A stretch of 50,515 nt of DNA, taken from Rhodovastum atsumiense. Its GTDB lineage: Bacteria; Pseudomonadota; Alphaproteobacteria; Acetobacterales; Acetobacteraceae. Every line of letters starts with the position of its first letter. Within the stretch, counting starts at the first letter, position 1. Positions 25,629 to 34,759 of the stretch are shown one piece after another. The notes under the pieces were generated by a model. That model did not search any database, was not told where the DNA came from, and saw only the letters and a list, made by a program, of their open reading frames with translations. The translations under genes were made by a program, and so were the position numbers. The stretch lies in assembly GCA_026225115.1 (NCBI GenBank), contig JAMFSE010000041.1, positions 1-50,515 on the forward strand, written 5' to 3'.

Positions 25629-28600
25629 ATGATCTGGCTTGTTCGCGTCGCATTGTCGCGGCCGTACACTTTTATTGTTTTGGCGCTGGGTATCCTGATT
25701 ATCGGGCCGCTCGCGGCCCTGACGATGCCGACGGATATTTTCCCGGCGATCCGGATTCCGGTGATCGGCGTTGCCTGGCAGTTTACCGGCCTGTCGCCGG
25801 ATCAGATGTCGGGCCGCATCATCACGCCCTATGAGCGGGTGCTGACCACCACCGTCGATAATATTGAGCATACCGAGAGCCAGTCCTTTCCCGGCATCGG
25901 CATCGTGAAAATCTACTTTCAGCCGGATGTCGATATTCGTACTGCGACCGCGCAGGTGACCTCGATTTCGCAGACCCTTCTCAAGCAATTGCCGGCCGGC
26001 ATCACGCCGCCGCTGATTTTAAACTATGACGCATCGACGGTGCCGGTGATCCAGGTCACGACCTCGGGCACGGGAATGACCGAATCGCATATTCTGGATT
26101 TGACGCAGAATTTCATGCGCCCGGCGCTGACCACCATTCCGGGGACCGCGATCCCTTACTCCTATGGCGGCAAGGTGCGGCAGATCCAGATTGATCTGGA
26201 CCCGCAGGCGCTGCAGGCGAAGGGGTTGTCGGCGCAGGATGTCGGCGTGGCGCTCGCCAACCAGAATCAGATCCTGCCGGCAGGCACGGTCAAGATCGGC
26301 AATTACCAGTATAACGTGAACCTCAACGATGCGGCGACCTCGATTTCGGATTTGAACGATCTGCCGATCAAGACGGTCAACGGCACGACGATTTACATCC
26401 GCGATGTCGGCAATGTGCGGGACGGCAATCCGCCGCAGCAGAGCATTGTGCATGTGAATGGCAGCCGGGCGGTGTTGACCTCGATTTTGAAGACTGGCCA
26501 GGGCTCGACGCTGGCGGTGGTGAGTGGCGTGAAGGCCATGATCCCCGAGATCGAAGAGACCATGCCGCCGAACTTCAAAATGACCCTGATCAATGATCAG
26601 TCGATTTTCGTCACAGCGGCGATTTCCGGTGTGATCCGCGAGGGGGTGATTGCCGCGGCGCTGACCAGCCTGATGATTCTTTTGTTCCTCGGCAGTTGGC
26701 GGTCGACCGTGATTATCGCGACCTCGATCCCGCTGGCGATTTTAAGCTCGGTCGCGATGCTGTCTGTGATCGGCGAGACGCTGAACATTATGACTTTGGG
26801 CGGGTTGGCGCTGGCGGTGGGCATTCTGGTCGATGACGGCACCGTGACCATCGAGAATATCAACTGGCATCTGGAACACGGCAAGGATGTGAAGACGGCG
26901 ATATTGGATGGCGCCGCGCAGATTGTGACGCCGGCTTTCGTGTCCATGCTTTGTATCTGCATCGTCTTCATTCCGATGTTCATGCTGGGCGGGATTGCCG
27001 GATTCCTGTTCCGGCCGCTGGCGGAAGCGGTGGTGTTCGCGATGGTCGCGTCGTTCCTGCTTTCGCGGACGCTGGTGCCGACCATGGCTGCGTATCTTTT
27101 ACGGCCGCATGCCGAGGAGGCGGGCGAGAAAAAGCGCTCACGCAATCCGCTGGTGCGGTTTCAACAGGGGTTTGAGAACCGGTTCGAGCGGACGCGGGAA
27201 GGCTACCGGAACCTGCTGGCGATGGCGATGGCTTACCGCACGCGGTTTGTGATCGGGTTTCTGCTGATCGCTTTTGGCTCGTTCGGGCTGTATCCGCTTC
27301 TTGGCTCGAATTTCTTTCCCGCGGTTGATTCCGGACAGATCGAGCTGCATGTGCGCCCGCCGGTCGGGACCCGGATCGAGGATGCCTCGGCGATGTTCGG
27401 CGAGATTGAGAAGAATATCCGGCAGATAATTCCAGCGCGTGATCTGGGCACGATTGTCGATAACATCGGACTGCCGGTCAGCGGCATCAACACGATTTAC
27501 AGCAATGACGGCATGATCGGGTATCAGGACGGGGATATTTTTATCAGCCTGAACCAGGGCCATCAGCCTACCGCGAATTATGTGCGCGAGCTTCGCAGGC
27601 AGCTGCCTTATGCTTTTCCCAGCGCCACTTTCTCGTTTCTGCCGGCGGATATCGTCAGCCAGATTTTGAATTTCGGTTCGCCGGCGCCAATCGACGTGCA
27701 GGTGATCGGCAAGAGCCTTCCGGATGACCAGAAATATGCGGTCGCTTTGCTGCGGCGGATGCGGAGCATTCCCGGGATTGCCGATGCGCGGATCCAGCAA
27801 TCGGCGAATAATCCACAGCTCAACGTCAATGTCGATCGCTCGCGTATCGCCCAGCTTGGGTTGAACGAACTCAATGTGACGAACGGGTTGGATACTTCGC
27901 TGGCTGGTACGTTGCAGACGGCACCTACCTATTGGCTGGATCCGACCAGCGGGGTGACCTATCCGATCGTCGCGCAGATGCCGGAATACCGGGTGGATTC
28001 GCTCTCCGATCTTGAGAATGTGCCGGTGACCTCGGCGTCGGCGCCAGGCGGGTTGCAGGTGCTGGGCGGGCTGGCGAAGATTTCGCGCACGCAGACCGAC
28101 GCGATCGTCGACCATTATAATATCCGGCCGGTGATCGATATTTTCGCCACCGCGCAGGATCGCGATCTGGGCGGGGTGGCAAGCGATATTCAGAAGGATA
28201 TTGCCGCGACGGCAAAGCAGGTGCCGAAGGGCGCCAAGGTCGTGCTGCGCGGGCAGGTGGCGACGATGGACACGGCGTTCAGCAGCCTGTTCCTCGGGCT
28301 GCTTGGCGCGATCGTGCTGATCTATCTGCTGATCGTGATTAATTTTCAGTCCTGGCTGGATCCGTTCATCATCATTACCGCACTTCCGGCGGCGCTGGCG
28401 GGGATTTTATGGATGCTGTTTGCCACCCACACCACGCTCTCGGTGCCGGCACTGACGGGTGCGATCATGTGCATGGGCGTTGCGACCGCCAATTCGGTGC
28501 TGGTGGTGAGTTTTGCGCGCGAACAATTGGCGGCAGGTGCCACAGCGGCGGCAGCCGCGGTCGAGGCGGCGACGACGCGGTTTCGGCCCGTGCTGATGAC

Positions 28601-28847
28601 GGCTCTGGCGATGATCATCGGCATGTCGCCGATGGCGCTGGGCCTGGGCGAGGGCGGCGAGCAGAACGCGCCGCTTGGCCGCGCCGTGATCGGCGGGCTG
28701 ATTTTCGCGACCACCGCCACGCTGATGTTCGTGCCGGTGGTGTTCAGCATTCTGCATGGCCGCGATGCCGGTAAACCCGATCAAAGTTCCCCCAATGAAC
28801 CCGGCGATTCCCCCGCGCCGCAAACAGGAGCCGCCGCCCATGGCTAA
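25629..28847 (+). CDS. RND efflux transporter, HAE1-like inner-membrane pump
   Basis: A 1072-residue proton-driven exporter of the AcrB/MexB class. Seen: the N-terminal helix (PYTFIVLALGILIIGPLAAL), two large periplasmic loops, the TM4 proton-relay pair Asp402-Asp403 in GILVDDGTVTIENI, and the second membrane half with GAIMCMGVATANSVLVVSFARE and PLGRAVIGG. About 12 transmembrane helices are expected. Its stop overlaps the adaptor start by eight bases (ATGGCTAA). The operon order pump-adaptor-outer channel is the reverse of the usual adaptor-first order. Substrates are unknown; no regulator gene is adjacent. Confidence 0.93.
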   Translation: MIWLVRVALSRPYTFIVLALGILIIGPLAALTMPTDIFPAIRIPVIGVAWQFTGLSPDQMSGRIITPYERVLTTTVDNIEHTESQSFPGIGIVKIYFQPDVDIRTATAQVTSISQTLLKQLPAGITPPLILNYDASTVPVIQVTTSGTGMTESHILDLTQNFMRPALTTIPGTAIPYSYGGKVRQIQIDLDPQALQAKGLSAQDVGVALANQNQILPAGTVKIGNYQYNVNLNDAATSISDLNDLPIKTVNGTTIYIRDVGNVRDGNPPQQSIVHVNGSRAVLTSILKTGQGSTLAVVSGVKAMIPEIEETMPPNFKMTLINDQSIFVTAAISGVIREGVIAAALTSLMILLFLGSWRSTVIIATSIPLAILSSVAMLSVIGETLNIMTLGGLALAVGILVDDGTVTIENINWHLEHGKDVKTAILDGAAQIVTPAFVSMLCICIVFIPMFMLGGIAGFLFRPLAEAVVFAMVASFLLSRTLVPTMAAYLLRPHAEEAGEKKRSRNPLVRFQQGFENRFERTREGYRNLLAMAMAYRTRFVIGFLLIAFGSFGLYPLLGSNFFPAVDSGQIELHVRPPVGTRIEDASAMFGEIEKNIRQIIPARDLGTIVDNIGLPVSGINTIYSNDGMIGYQDGDIFISLNQGHQPTANYVRELRRQLPYAFPSATFSFLPADIVSQILNFGSPAPIDVQVIGKSLPDDQKYAVALLRRMRSIPGIADARIQQSANNPQLNVNVDRSRIAQLGLNELNVTNGLDTSLAGTLQTAPTYWLDPTSGVTYPIVAQMPEYRVDSLSDLENVPVTSASAPGGLQVLGGLAKISRTQTDAIVDHYNIRPVIDIFATAQDRDLGGVASDIQKDIAATAKQVPKGAKVVLRGQVATMDTAFSSLFLGLLGAIVLIYLLIVINFQSWLDPFIIITALPAALAGILWMLFATHTTLSVPALTGAIMCMGVATANSVLVVSFAREQLAAGATAAAAAVEAATTRFRPVLMTALAMIIGMSPMALGLGEGGEQNAPLGRAVIGGLIFATTATLMFVPVVFSILHGRDAGKPDQSSPNEPGDSPAPQTGAAAHG

Positions 28848-30114
28848 GCCGCCCGCGACTGAGCCGCCCGCAATTGTACCGCCCGCTCAAGTCCCCGCAG
28901 TGATCGAGCCGTCCGCACATGGCACAGCGGGCGAGCATAAGGATCCATTGCGCTATACCGCGCCGAAACGGCTGAAGCTGGTCGCCATCATCATCGCCTG
29001 CGTTTTCCTGGTTCTATTGGTGTGGGGTTTGCTCAGCCGGTTGGCGGCGAGCCACCAGCTGGCGGCAGCCACCAATGCGGTCGCGACGCCGGTGGTGAGC
29101 ATCATCAATCCGCAGGATAATGGCGCGCCGCGCAGCCTGGTTCTGCCGGGCAATGTCAAAGCCTTTTACCAGGCGCCGATCTACGCGCAGGTGAGCGGCT
29201 ATTTGAAGCAGTGGAATTACGATATCGGCGCGCAGGTGAAGGCAGGCGACGTGCTGGCGGTGATCGACACGCCGGATCTGGATCAGCAGTTGATCCAGGC
29301 GCAGGCCGATCTTGTCAGCGCCAGAGCTAATGAATCGTTATCTGCCACGACGGCGCGGCGCTGGAACGCGCTCCTGGCGAAAGATGCGGTATCGCAACAG
29401 GATGCCGATGAGAAAAACGGCGATCTGGCCGCCAAGATCGCAGCGGTGGATGCGGCGAAAGCCAATGTGGAGCGGCTGCAGGCGCTGGAAGCCTTCAAGG
29501 ACATCCTTGCACCGTTCGATGGGGTGGTGACGGCGCGCAATATCGATGTCGGGGCGCTGGTCTCTGTCGGCAGTCCCGCCCAGGCGCCGCTGTTCATGGT
29601 CGATGACGTGCACAGATTGCGAATCTACGTGCAGGTGCCGCAGGTTTATTCGGCCGAGGTAAAGAGCAATTCAAACGCGACCTTTACGGTTCCGGAATAT
29701 CCCGGGCAGAGTTTCGATGCGACGTTGGCCTCCAGCGCCGGCGCGATCGATCCAGTCAGCGGCAGTTTGCTGGTGCAGTTCCAGGCGGATAATTCCGCCG
29801 GCATGCTGCATCCCGGCGATTATGCGCAGGTGCATATCAAATTGCCGGTGGATGATAGCGCGGTGACGGTGCTGCCCAGTGCGCTGATGTTCCGTGATTC
29901 CGGCATGGAAGTGGCAACCCTTGGCCCCGGCAATCACGTGGTGCTGAAACAGGTGGAGATCGGCCGGGATCTGGGAACCGTGGTGGAGATCTCATCCGGG
30001 CTGACCCATGCCGACAAGGTCATCAACAACCCGCCGGATTCGCTGGAAGCGGGCGACCCGGTTCGGCTCTCGACGCCGGCAGCAAGTTCCACCGGAAGTG
30101 CGAATGCGCAATAA
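28840..30114 (+). CDS. Periplasmic adaptor of the RND pump (membrane fusion protein)
   Basis: A 424-residue adaptor with one N-terminal membrane anchor (LVAIIIACVFLVLLVWGLL) preceded by a proline-rich cytoplasmic tail. The biotinyl-lipoyl half-motifs are visible (QVSGYLKQWNYDIGAQVKAGDVLAVID and IDVGALVSVGSPA), with an alpha-helical hairpin and a beta-barrel. AGGAG lies nine bases before ATG 28840, inside the pump gene; an upstream in-frame ATG at 28756 is unlikely. The last 11 bases overlap the outer-membrane gene. The proline-rich, repetitive N-terminal tail (PPATEPPAIVPPAQVP) is long for this family. Confidence 0.9.
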   Translation: MAKPPATEPPAIVPPAQVPAVIEPSAHGTAGEHKDPLRYTAPKRLKLVAIIIACVFLVLLVWGLLSRLAASHQLAAATNAVATPVVSIINPQDNGAPRSLVLPGNVKAFYQAPIYAQVSGYLKQWNYDIGAQVKAGDVLAVIDTPDLDQQLIQAQADLVSARANESLSATTARRWNALLAKDAVSQQDADEKNGDLAAKIAAVDAAKANVERLQALEAFKDILAPFDGVVTARNIDVGALVSVGSPAQAPLFMVDDVHRLRIYVQVPQVYSAEVKSNSNATFTVPEYPGQSFDATLASSAGAIDPVSGSLLVQFQADNSAGMLHPGDYAQVHIKLPVDDSAVTVLPSALMFRDSGMEVATLGPGNHVVLKQVEIGRDLGTVVEISSGLTHADKVINNPPDSLEAGDPVRLSTPAASSTGSANAQ

Positions 30115-31528
30115 GCGGCTCGGCCGGGTAATCCTGGGCACGGCTTTGGGGAGCAGCCTGGCCGGCTGCTCCTTCGCGCCGAATTACAGCAAGCCGGCCT
30201 TCACCACGCCGGTGGCCTATACCGATATGGGGCCGTGGGCGCCCGCCAGCCCGAACGACGCGGCGCCGCGCGGCGATTGGTGGACCATATATAACGACAG
30301 CGCGCTGGACGGGCTGGAGCGGCAGATAGACACCAGCAACCCGACCTATGCGGCGGCACTTTCGCGTTATGACGAGGCGATAGAAACCGCCACGGAGGCG
30401 GCTGCGGCGCAGTATCCGCTGGTCAATCTCAATGGCTACGCCACCCAGAACAGGCAATCCGAAGATCGGCCGCTGCGCAGCGGCGGCGGGCCGAATAATT
30501 ATGGCGATAACGAGCTTGCCGGCAGCTTCTCCTATGAGCTGGATTTATGGGGGCGCGTGCGCAACCTGGTGGCGGAAGGCAAGGCGCAGGCCCAGGCCAG
30601 CGGTGCCGATGCGGCGGCAATGCGCCTCAGCCTGGAGGCGCAGCTTGCCGATGCCTATTTCAACCTGCGCGGTTCGGATGCGCAGATACAATTATTGACC
30701 CAGACCGGGGCCGATTATCAACGCGCCTTGCAGCTGACGCAGACGCAGCATGCGGGGGGAATCGTCTCCGGCCTGGATGTCGCGCAGGCGCAGACGCAAT
30801 ATGATACCGCGGTGGCGCAATTATCCGACGCGGTCGCGCAGCGGGCACTCTACCAGCACGAGATCGCGACGTTGATCGGCGTGCCGGCGCCGTCATTCGT
30901 GCTCGCGGCGAACCCGAATTTGCCGTTGCCGCCGCCAGTTCCGGTGGCGGAACCTTCCGTTCTGCTGCAGCGGCGGCCGGATGTTGCGGCGGCGGAGCGC
31001 CGGGCGGCGGCGGCGAATGCGCAGATCGGTGTGGCGCGGGCGGCATTTTTCCCAACCATCAGCATCAACGCGAGCGGCGGCTATGAGGCCGCAGGCGGCG
31101 GCATAAATCTGTTCAACATTTCCAATTCGTTTTGGTCGCTGGGACCAAGCCTGGCGCTGACGCTGTTCGACGGCGGCGAACGGCGCGCCGCCGCCCGGGC
31201 CGCGATCGATCAGTTCAACGAAGCCAGCTCTAATTATAAATCCACGGCACTTACCGCGTTCCAGCAGGTGGAGGATAATCTGGTGCTGTCCAACGAATTG
31301 GCCATCGAGGCCGGGCAGCAGGCCGACGCCGTGCAGGCGGCGGCGCATACCCAGGACCTGTCGATGACATTGTATCAGGGCGGGGCGGCGACCTATCTGA
31401 ACGTAGTGACCGCGCAGACCGCACTTCTGGATACCCAGCGCACGGCGCTCAGCATCGCCACGCGGCGGCCGCAGGCCAGCGTCAATCTCATCGAGGCGCT
31501 GGGCGGCGGTTGGACAGCAGGGTCTTAG
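30104..31528 (+). CDS. Outer-membrane efflux lipoprotein, NodT/OprM type
   Basis: A 474-residue TolC-like channel. A lipoprotein signal runs to SSLAGCS, with the lipidated Cys near residue 20; then two repeats typical of the family (DWWTIYNDSALDGLERQI and QRRPDVAAAERRAAAANAQIGVARAAFFPTISI) and the helical barrel. The ATG at 30104 is chosen to give the signal peptide; the frame is open earlier inside the adaptor gene. It completes a three-gene envelope-spanning pump. A palindromic repeat follows the stop. Confidence 0.92.
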   Translation: MRNKRLGRVILGTALGSSLAGCSFAPNYSKPAFTTPVAYTDMGPWAPASPNDAAPRGDWWTIYNDSALDGLERQIDTSNPTYAAALSRYDEAIETATEAAAAQYPLVNLNGYATQNRQSEDRPLRSGGGPNNYGDNELAGSFSYELDLWGRVRNLVAEGKAQAQASGADAAAMRLSLEAQLADAYFNLRGSDAQIQLLTQTGADYQRALQLTQTQHAGGIVSGLDVAQAQTQYDTAVAQLSDAVAQRALYQHEIATLIGVPAPSFVLAANPNLPLPPPVPVAEPSVLLQRRPDVAAAERRAAAANAQIGVARAAFFPTISINASGGYEAAGGGINLFNISNSFWSLGPSLALTLFDGGERRAAARAAIDQFNEASSNYKSTALTAFQQVEDNLVLSNELAIEAGQQADAVQAAAHTQDLSMTLYQGGAATYLNVVTAQTALLDTQRTALSIATRRPQASVNLIEALGGGWTAGS

Positions 31529-31544
31529 AGGTTGAAGCGGTTAG

Positions 31545-31600
31545 GAAGCGGTTCTTTTGTGAAGAAAAGAACCAAAAGACTGTTTTTACTCCGGGTACGG
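31545..31600 (+). repeat. Palindromic repeat family, copy C (after the efflux operon)
   Basis: GGTTCTTTT (31550-31558) pairs with AAAAGAACC (31565-31573), then AAAAGACTGTTTTTACTCCGGG. A CTCC-GGGTAC-GGGAG hairpin is nested at its right end. It is in plus orientation and probably terminates the efflux operon. From 31601 to 31931 I see no gene; the interval is AT-rich and may hold the Hint-gene promoter (a TATGATATATT stretch near 31830), which I cannot assign firmly. Confidence 0.65.
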
Positions 31601-31931
31601 GAGTTGGAGAAATTGTCGCTTCGGTTCGAAAAGCCGAAAAGTTTCGGTACCATACTTTATTTCGAAATTGGGTGTTTGTCTGGCACGCATCCGCAGGAAA
31701 ATAACAGTTTGTTGCTAAAATGATTGTATTTAACAAAAAATACTAAGAAATCAGTTTTTACACAAACGCATCGATCGTAGCGATGTGTAATCCCAGTTCC
31801 GCGCCGGGTCAGGTCCGGATTGTTGCGGATATGATATATTTTGCGTGGCAAAACGCGCGTGAAGCGCTTAAGACTCACTAGACAGGACACGCGTATCGCC
31901 CGGTGCCTGCTTTTTGCTGGAGCAATCGCTA

Positions 31932-34451
31932 ATGGCTGGAAGCACGATTTCTTCGACCATTACCAATCAGGTGACGCTGGGTTACGGCATCTTGCTCAGC
32001 CCGCTCACCATCACCAATACCGGCGACCTCAATTACGCCGGCGGTTATCCGATTCTCGTGGCGACGGGCTATGACTCAACGATCGTCAACAACGGGTCGA
32101 TATTTGGCAGCACCGACGGTATCTATACGACGGCATACGCCGTCACCATCTTCAATCACGGAACAATCCATGGGGATCGGGCCGGCGTTTCGATAGCCAG
32201 CTTCCTGGATGGCCCCAGTGACGTCGTCAATTCGGCAGTTATTTCCGGTATCGTCGGGGTTCAGGGCAGCTACATAGATTTAACAAATACCGGCTCAATT
32301 GAGGGAACGAATTTTGGAATTCGCCTTAGCTCCTCAACCATTGTGAACTCCGGCACGATTATCGGGCAGACCGGCGCGGAAGCGCAACAGGATATGTTCT
32401 CCAATAGCGGACTTGTAGAGGGCGTTCTGATCGGCGTTTATCTCGGGGGCGGCAGCGCGGTTAACACCGGCACGATCGCCGGTGACGTTGGCGCGCGGAT
32501 CGTCAATGTTAACGGCAATGCCAGTCTTACCAATAACGGATATATATCCGGCGGCGTCATCGTCACCGGCGGCGTCCTTGACAATGGGGCGAGTATTTCG
32601 GGCAGCACCGGAGTCTCGATGGGCGCCGGCGGGTATGTTACGAATAGCGGGTATATCTACGGTCAGGCCTACGGCGTGATTATCACCGGCCCGTCCGGCA
32701 ATGGTGCGAGCTTCATCAATTCCGGTTCTATCTATAGTCCGGATCTGGGCGTGACAATTTCCGGCGCCTATATGCGGAATTCCGGCAGCATCGGCGGCGG
32801 CAATATCGGGGTTTCTCTGTCGGGGGGGGGGCTTGCGAATTACGGCAATATTTCGAGCGACGCCATGGCGGCGGCGATTTCCGGCGGCAGTCTTGCAAAT
32901 TCCGGCACCCTTGCAGGGCTGGATCTCGGGGTCTCAATATCGAGCGGAACCGTAACGAATTTTGAAAGCATCAGTGGCGGTTCGGTCGGTGCGGGGCTGG
33001 TGGGGGGCAGTCTCGCGAATTACGGAAAAATATCAGGCGCCGCCTATGGGGTGGAGGATTCCGGCGGGACGGTCATGAATGACGGAATGATTTCCGGCGC
33101 GTCCGATGGCGTGCTTGTCTCCAACGGTATGCTGACGAATACAAGCACGATCGTGGGCGGAACGGATGCTGTCTACGGATCATTTATTACGCTCGGTGTT
33201 GAGCCGGGCGCCGTCTTTATCGGCAATGTCGTGAACAAGAATGGTCCTGGCCTGCTTGATCTGGAAGGTGCGGGCGTAGGATCCCTCGGCGGCATCGGCA
33301 GTCAGATAAAGGGGTTCGGGGCCATCAGCTTCGGCAGCGGCGCCAACTGGGTCATTTCGGGCGATGTGGCGGGGCTCGCGAATGGCGTGACGATAGCGGG
33401 AATGACGCGGTTGGATACGATCGTGCTGGATGGGTTTTCCGCTGTCTCGGAAAGTTTTGTCAGTGGTAAGGGGTTGGAAATTTCCGACGGCACCACAACG
33501 GTTACGCTGGATATCACCGGGAGTTTCCCGAACGGTCTGACGGTGACGGAGACAAACGGTAACGCGGTGATTACCGATGTGACCTGCTTTGCCGCCGGTA
33601 CGGGGATCGCAACGCCGGATGGGAATGTTCCTGTGGAGCAATTGCAGATCGGCGATCTGGTGCGAACCCTGCATGCCGGCGATCAGCCGGTTAAATGGGT
33701 CGGCTGGCGGCATTATGACGGCAGGATGATCGCGGGAAATACGGCGGCGCTGCCGGTATGCATCAAGCAGGACGCGATTGCGGATGGCATGCCGGCAAAA
33801 GATCTATGGGTCTCGCCTGGGCATGCGATCGCGATTGATAATGTGCTGGTCCATGCGTCGCGGCTGGTGAACGGAGTTTCGGTGGTGCAGGCGCCGCAGG
33901 TTGAAACAATCACCTATTATCACGTCGAGTTGGACACCCATGAAGTCCTGCTTGCGGAGAACTGTCCGGCGGAAAGTTTCCAGAATGAGCATTTTAGAAA
34001 GCAGTTCGTGAATGCGGAGGATTTCCAGCGCCGCTATCCCGGGGAAGCGGCCCCGGCCGTGTTGCGCCTGCCGCGGCTCGACAGCGGATTTCAGCTGAAT
34101 GCGATTCACCGTCAGGTGGCGGCGCGGGCCGGGATTTCGCCGCCCGGCACGACCGGGGTTTTGCGCGGCTATGTCGACCAGGCGGGGCCGGAGCGGTGCT
34201 TCGGCTGGGCACAGGACATGGCCGCGCCGGCGACGCCTGTCAGTCTCGATATCATGAGCGGCAGCCGCCTTATTGGACAGGTTTTGGCCAATCTCTACCG
34301 TGCCGATGTGCATGCGGCCGGGTATGGCAATGGCTATCAAGGCTTCGAATTTCTGCTGCAATCCGGATTTTCGGGGTTGATCGAGGTTCTGCGCAGCTCG
34401 GATGGCGCAAAATTGAAATTGGCTGCCAACGCCGTGCAGCCAGCGGCATGA
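31932..34451 (+). CDS. Repeat-rich Hint-domain surface or secreted protein
   Basis: An 839-residue protein with three parts. Residues about 10-430 are a Gly/Ser/Asn-rich beta-solenoid with NSGSI/NYGNI motifs, including seven exact-phase 20-residue repeats. Residues 552 to about 690 are a Hint (Hedgehog/intein) module starting CFAAGTGIATPDG, with VEQLQIGDLVRT and SPGHAIAIDNVLVHASRLVNG; it lacks the clear His-Asn splice junction of inteins. Residues about 742-836 form a C-terminal module (RGYVDQAGPERCFGWAQD...GYQGFEF) of a type I recall from alphaproteobacterial surface and glycosyltransferase proteins. No Sec signal peptide is evident. The ATG at 31932 follows GGAG by ten bases. The family is common in Acetobacteraceae; function unknown. 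Confidence 0.8.
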   Translation: MAGSTISSTITNQVTLGYGILLSPLTITNTGDLNYAGGYPILVATGYDSTIVNNGSIFGSTDGIYTTAYAVTIFNHGTIHGDRAGVSIASFLDGPSDVVNSAVISGIVGVQGSYIDLTNTGSIEGTNFGIRLSSSTIVNSGTIIGQTGAEAQQDMFSNSGLVEGVLIGVYLGGGSAVNTGTIAGDVGARIVNVNGNASLTNNGYISGGVIVTGGVLDNGASISGSTGVSMGAGGYVTNSGYIYGQAYGVIITGPSGNGASFINSGSIYSPDLGVTISGAYMRNSGSIGGGNIGVSLSGGGLANYGNISSDAMAAAISGGSLANSGTLAGLDLGVSISSGTVTNFESISGGSVGAGLVGGSLANYGKISGAAYGVEDSGGTVMNDGMISGASDGVLVSNGMLTNTSTIVGGTDAVYGSFITLGVEPGAVFIGNVVNKNGPGLLDLEGAGVGSLGGIGSQIKGFGAISFGSGANWVISGDVAGLANGVTIAGMTRLDTIVLDGFSAVSESFVSGKGLEISDGTTTVTLDITGSFPNGLTVTETNGNAVITDVTCFAAGTGIATPDGNVPVEQLQIGDLVRTLHAGDQPVKWVGWRHYDGRMIAGNTAALPVCIKQDAIADGMPAKDLWVSPGHAIAIDNVLVHASRLVNGVSVVQAPQVETITYYHVELDTHEVLLAENCPAESFQNEHFRKQFVNAEDFQRRYPGEAAPAVLRLPRLDSGFQLNAIHRQVAARAGISPPGTTGVLRGYVDQAGPERCFGWAQDMAAPATPVSLDIMSGSRLIGQVLANLYRADVHAAGYGNGYQGFEFLLQSGFSGLIEVLRSSDGAKLKLAANAVQPAA
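32748..33167 (+). repeat. Seven 60-bp repeats encoding 20-residue solenoid turns
   Basis: Seven consecutive units of exactly 20 residues follow the pattern GVxxSGGxxxNxGxISGxxx. DNA identity between units is only moderate, so this is an old array kept by structure rather than a recent duplication. It lies inside the Hint protein gene. Confidence 0.8.
32822..32831 (+). repeat. G10 homopolymer in coding sequence
   Basis: Ten guanines encode Ser-Gly-Gly-Gly in the second 60-bp unit of the Hint protein. A gain or loss of one G would truncate the protein before the Hint domain. Long G tracts in surface-protein genes are classical slippage sites. Confidence 0.85.
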
Positions 34452-34553
34452 AACCTGATTCCGGACTTACCGAAGCGCTAAAAATTTCGATTGATGCCAA
34501 CACCTCTGTAGAGCATTGATATGAAGCGGTTTCTGCTGCCGGCGAAAATTCAG

Positions 34554-34581
34554 CAAAAAAAGGCGGCGCATAAGCGCCGCC
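34554..34581 (-). terminator. Intrinsic terminator read on the minus strand
   Basis: GGCGGCGC and GCGCCGCC form an 8-bp stem with a 4-nt loop (34562-34581). Read on the minus strand it is followed by seven T. It lies 179 bases downstream of the ispDF stop, so it ends the housekeeping operon after a long 3' UTR or ends an independent small RNA. Confidence 0.7.
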
Positions 34582-34759
34582 AAGTTTAGGGAGGAAACGT
34601 CCAAGAAAGCAGCAGAGCAAGCTCATGCTGCAGTGCATCATATACGACAACCCATGCGGGATGTGCAAGCGCAATTTTGCAGTGCAGCAATGCTATTACG
34701 CATACGGTATGGTTAAGTTGAGCGCGGCTTTACCATCAAGTTCATGGGGTTTGTTCTTC
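34582..34759 (-). other. Interval between ispDF and its terminator: 3' UTR or small RNA
   Basis: No gene family is recognised in this interval. It contains repeated TGCA words (TGCTGCAGTGCA near 34625 and TTGCAGTGCAGCAATGC near 34675), which recall sites for polyhydroxyalkanoate regulators (PhaR-type) but sit upstream of no plus-strand gene. A 51-codon plus frame from 34625 has no family and no supporting start site. Confidence 0.3.

Noticed and set aside
32748..33167. Regular 60-bp repeats considered as a CRISPR-like array
   Set aside because: The units are in-frame protein repeats without identical repeats separated by unique spacers.
34270..34674. Minus-strand 134-codon frame after the Hint gene
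   Set aside because: It overlaps the Hint 3' end and the terminator hairpin, with no recognisable domain.
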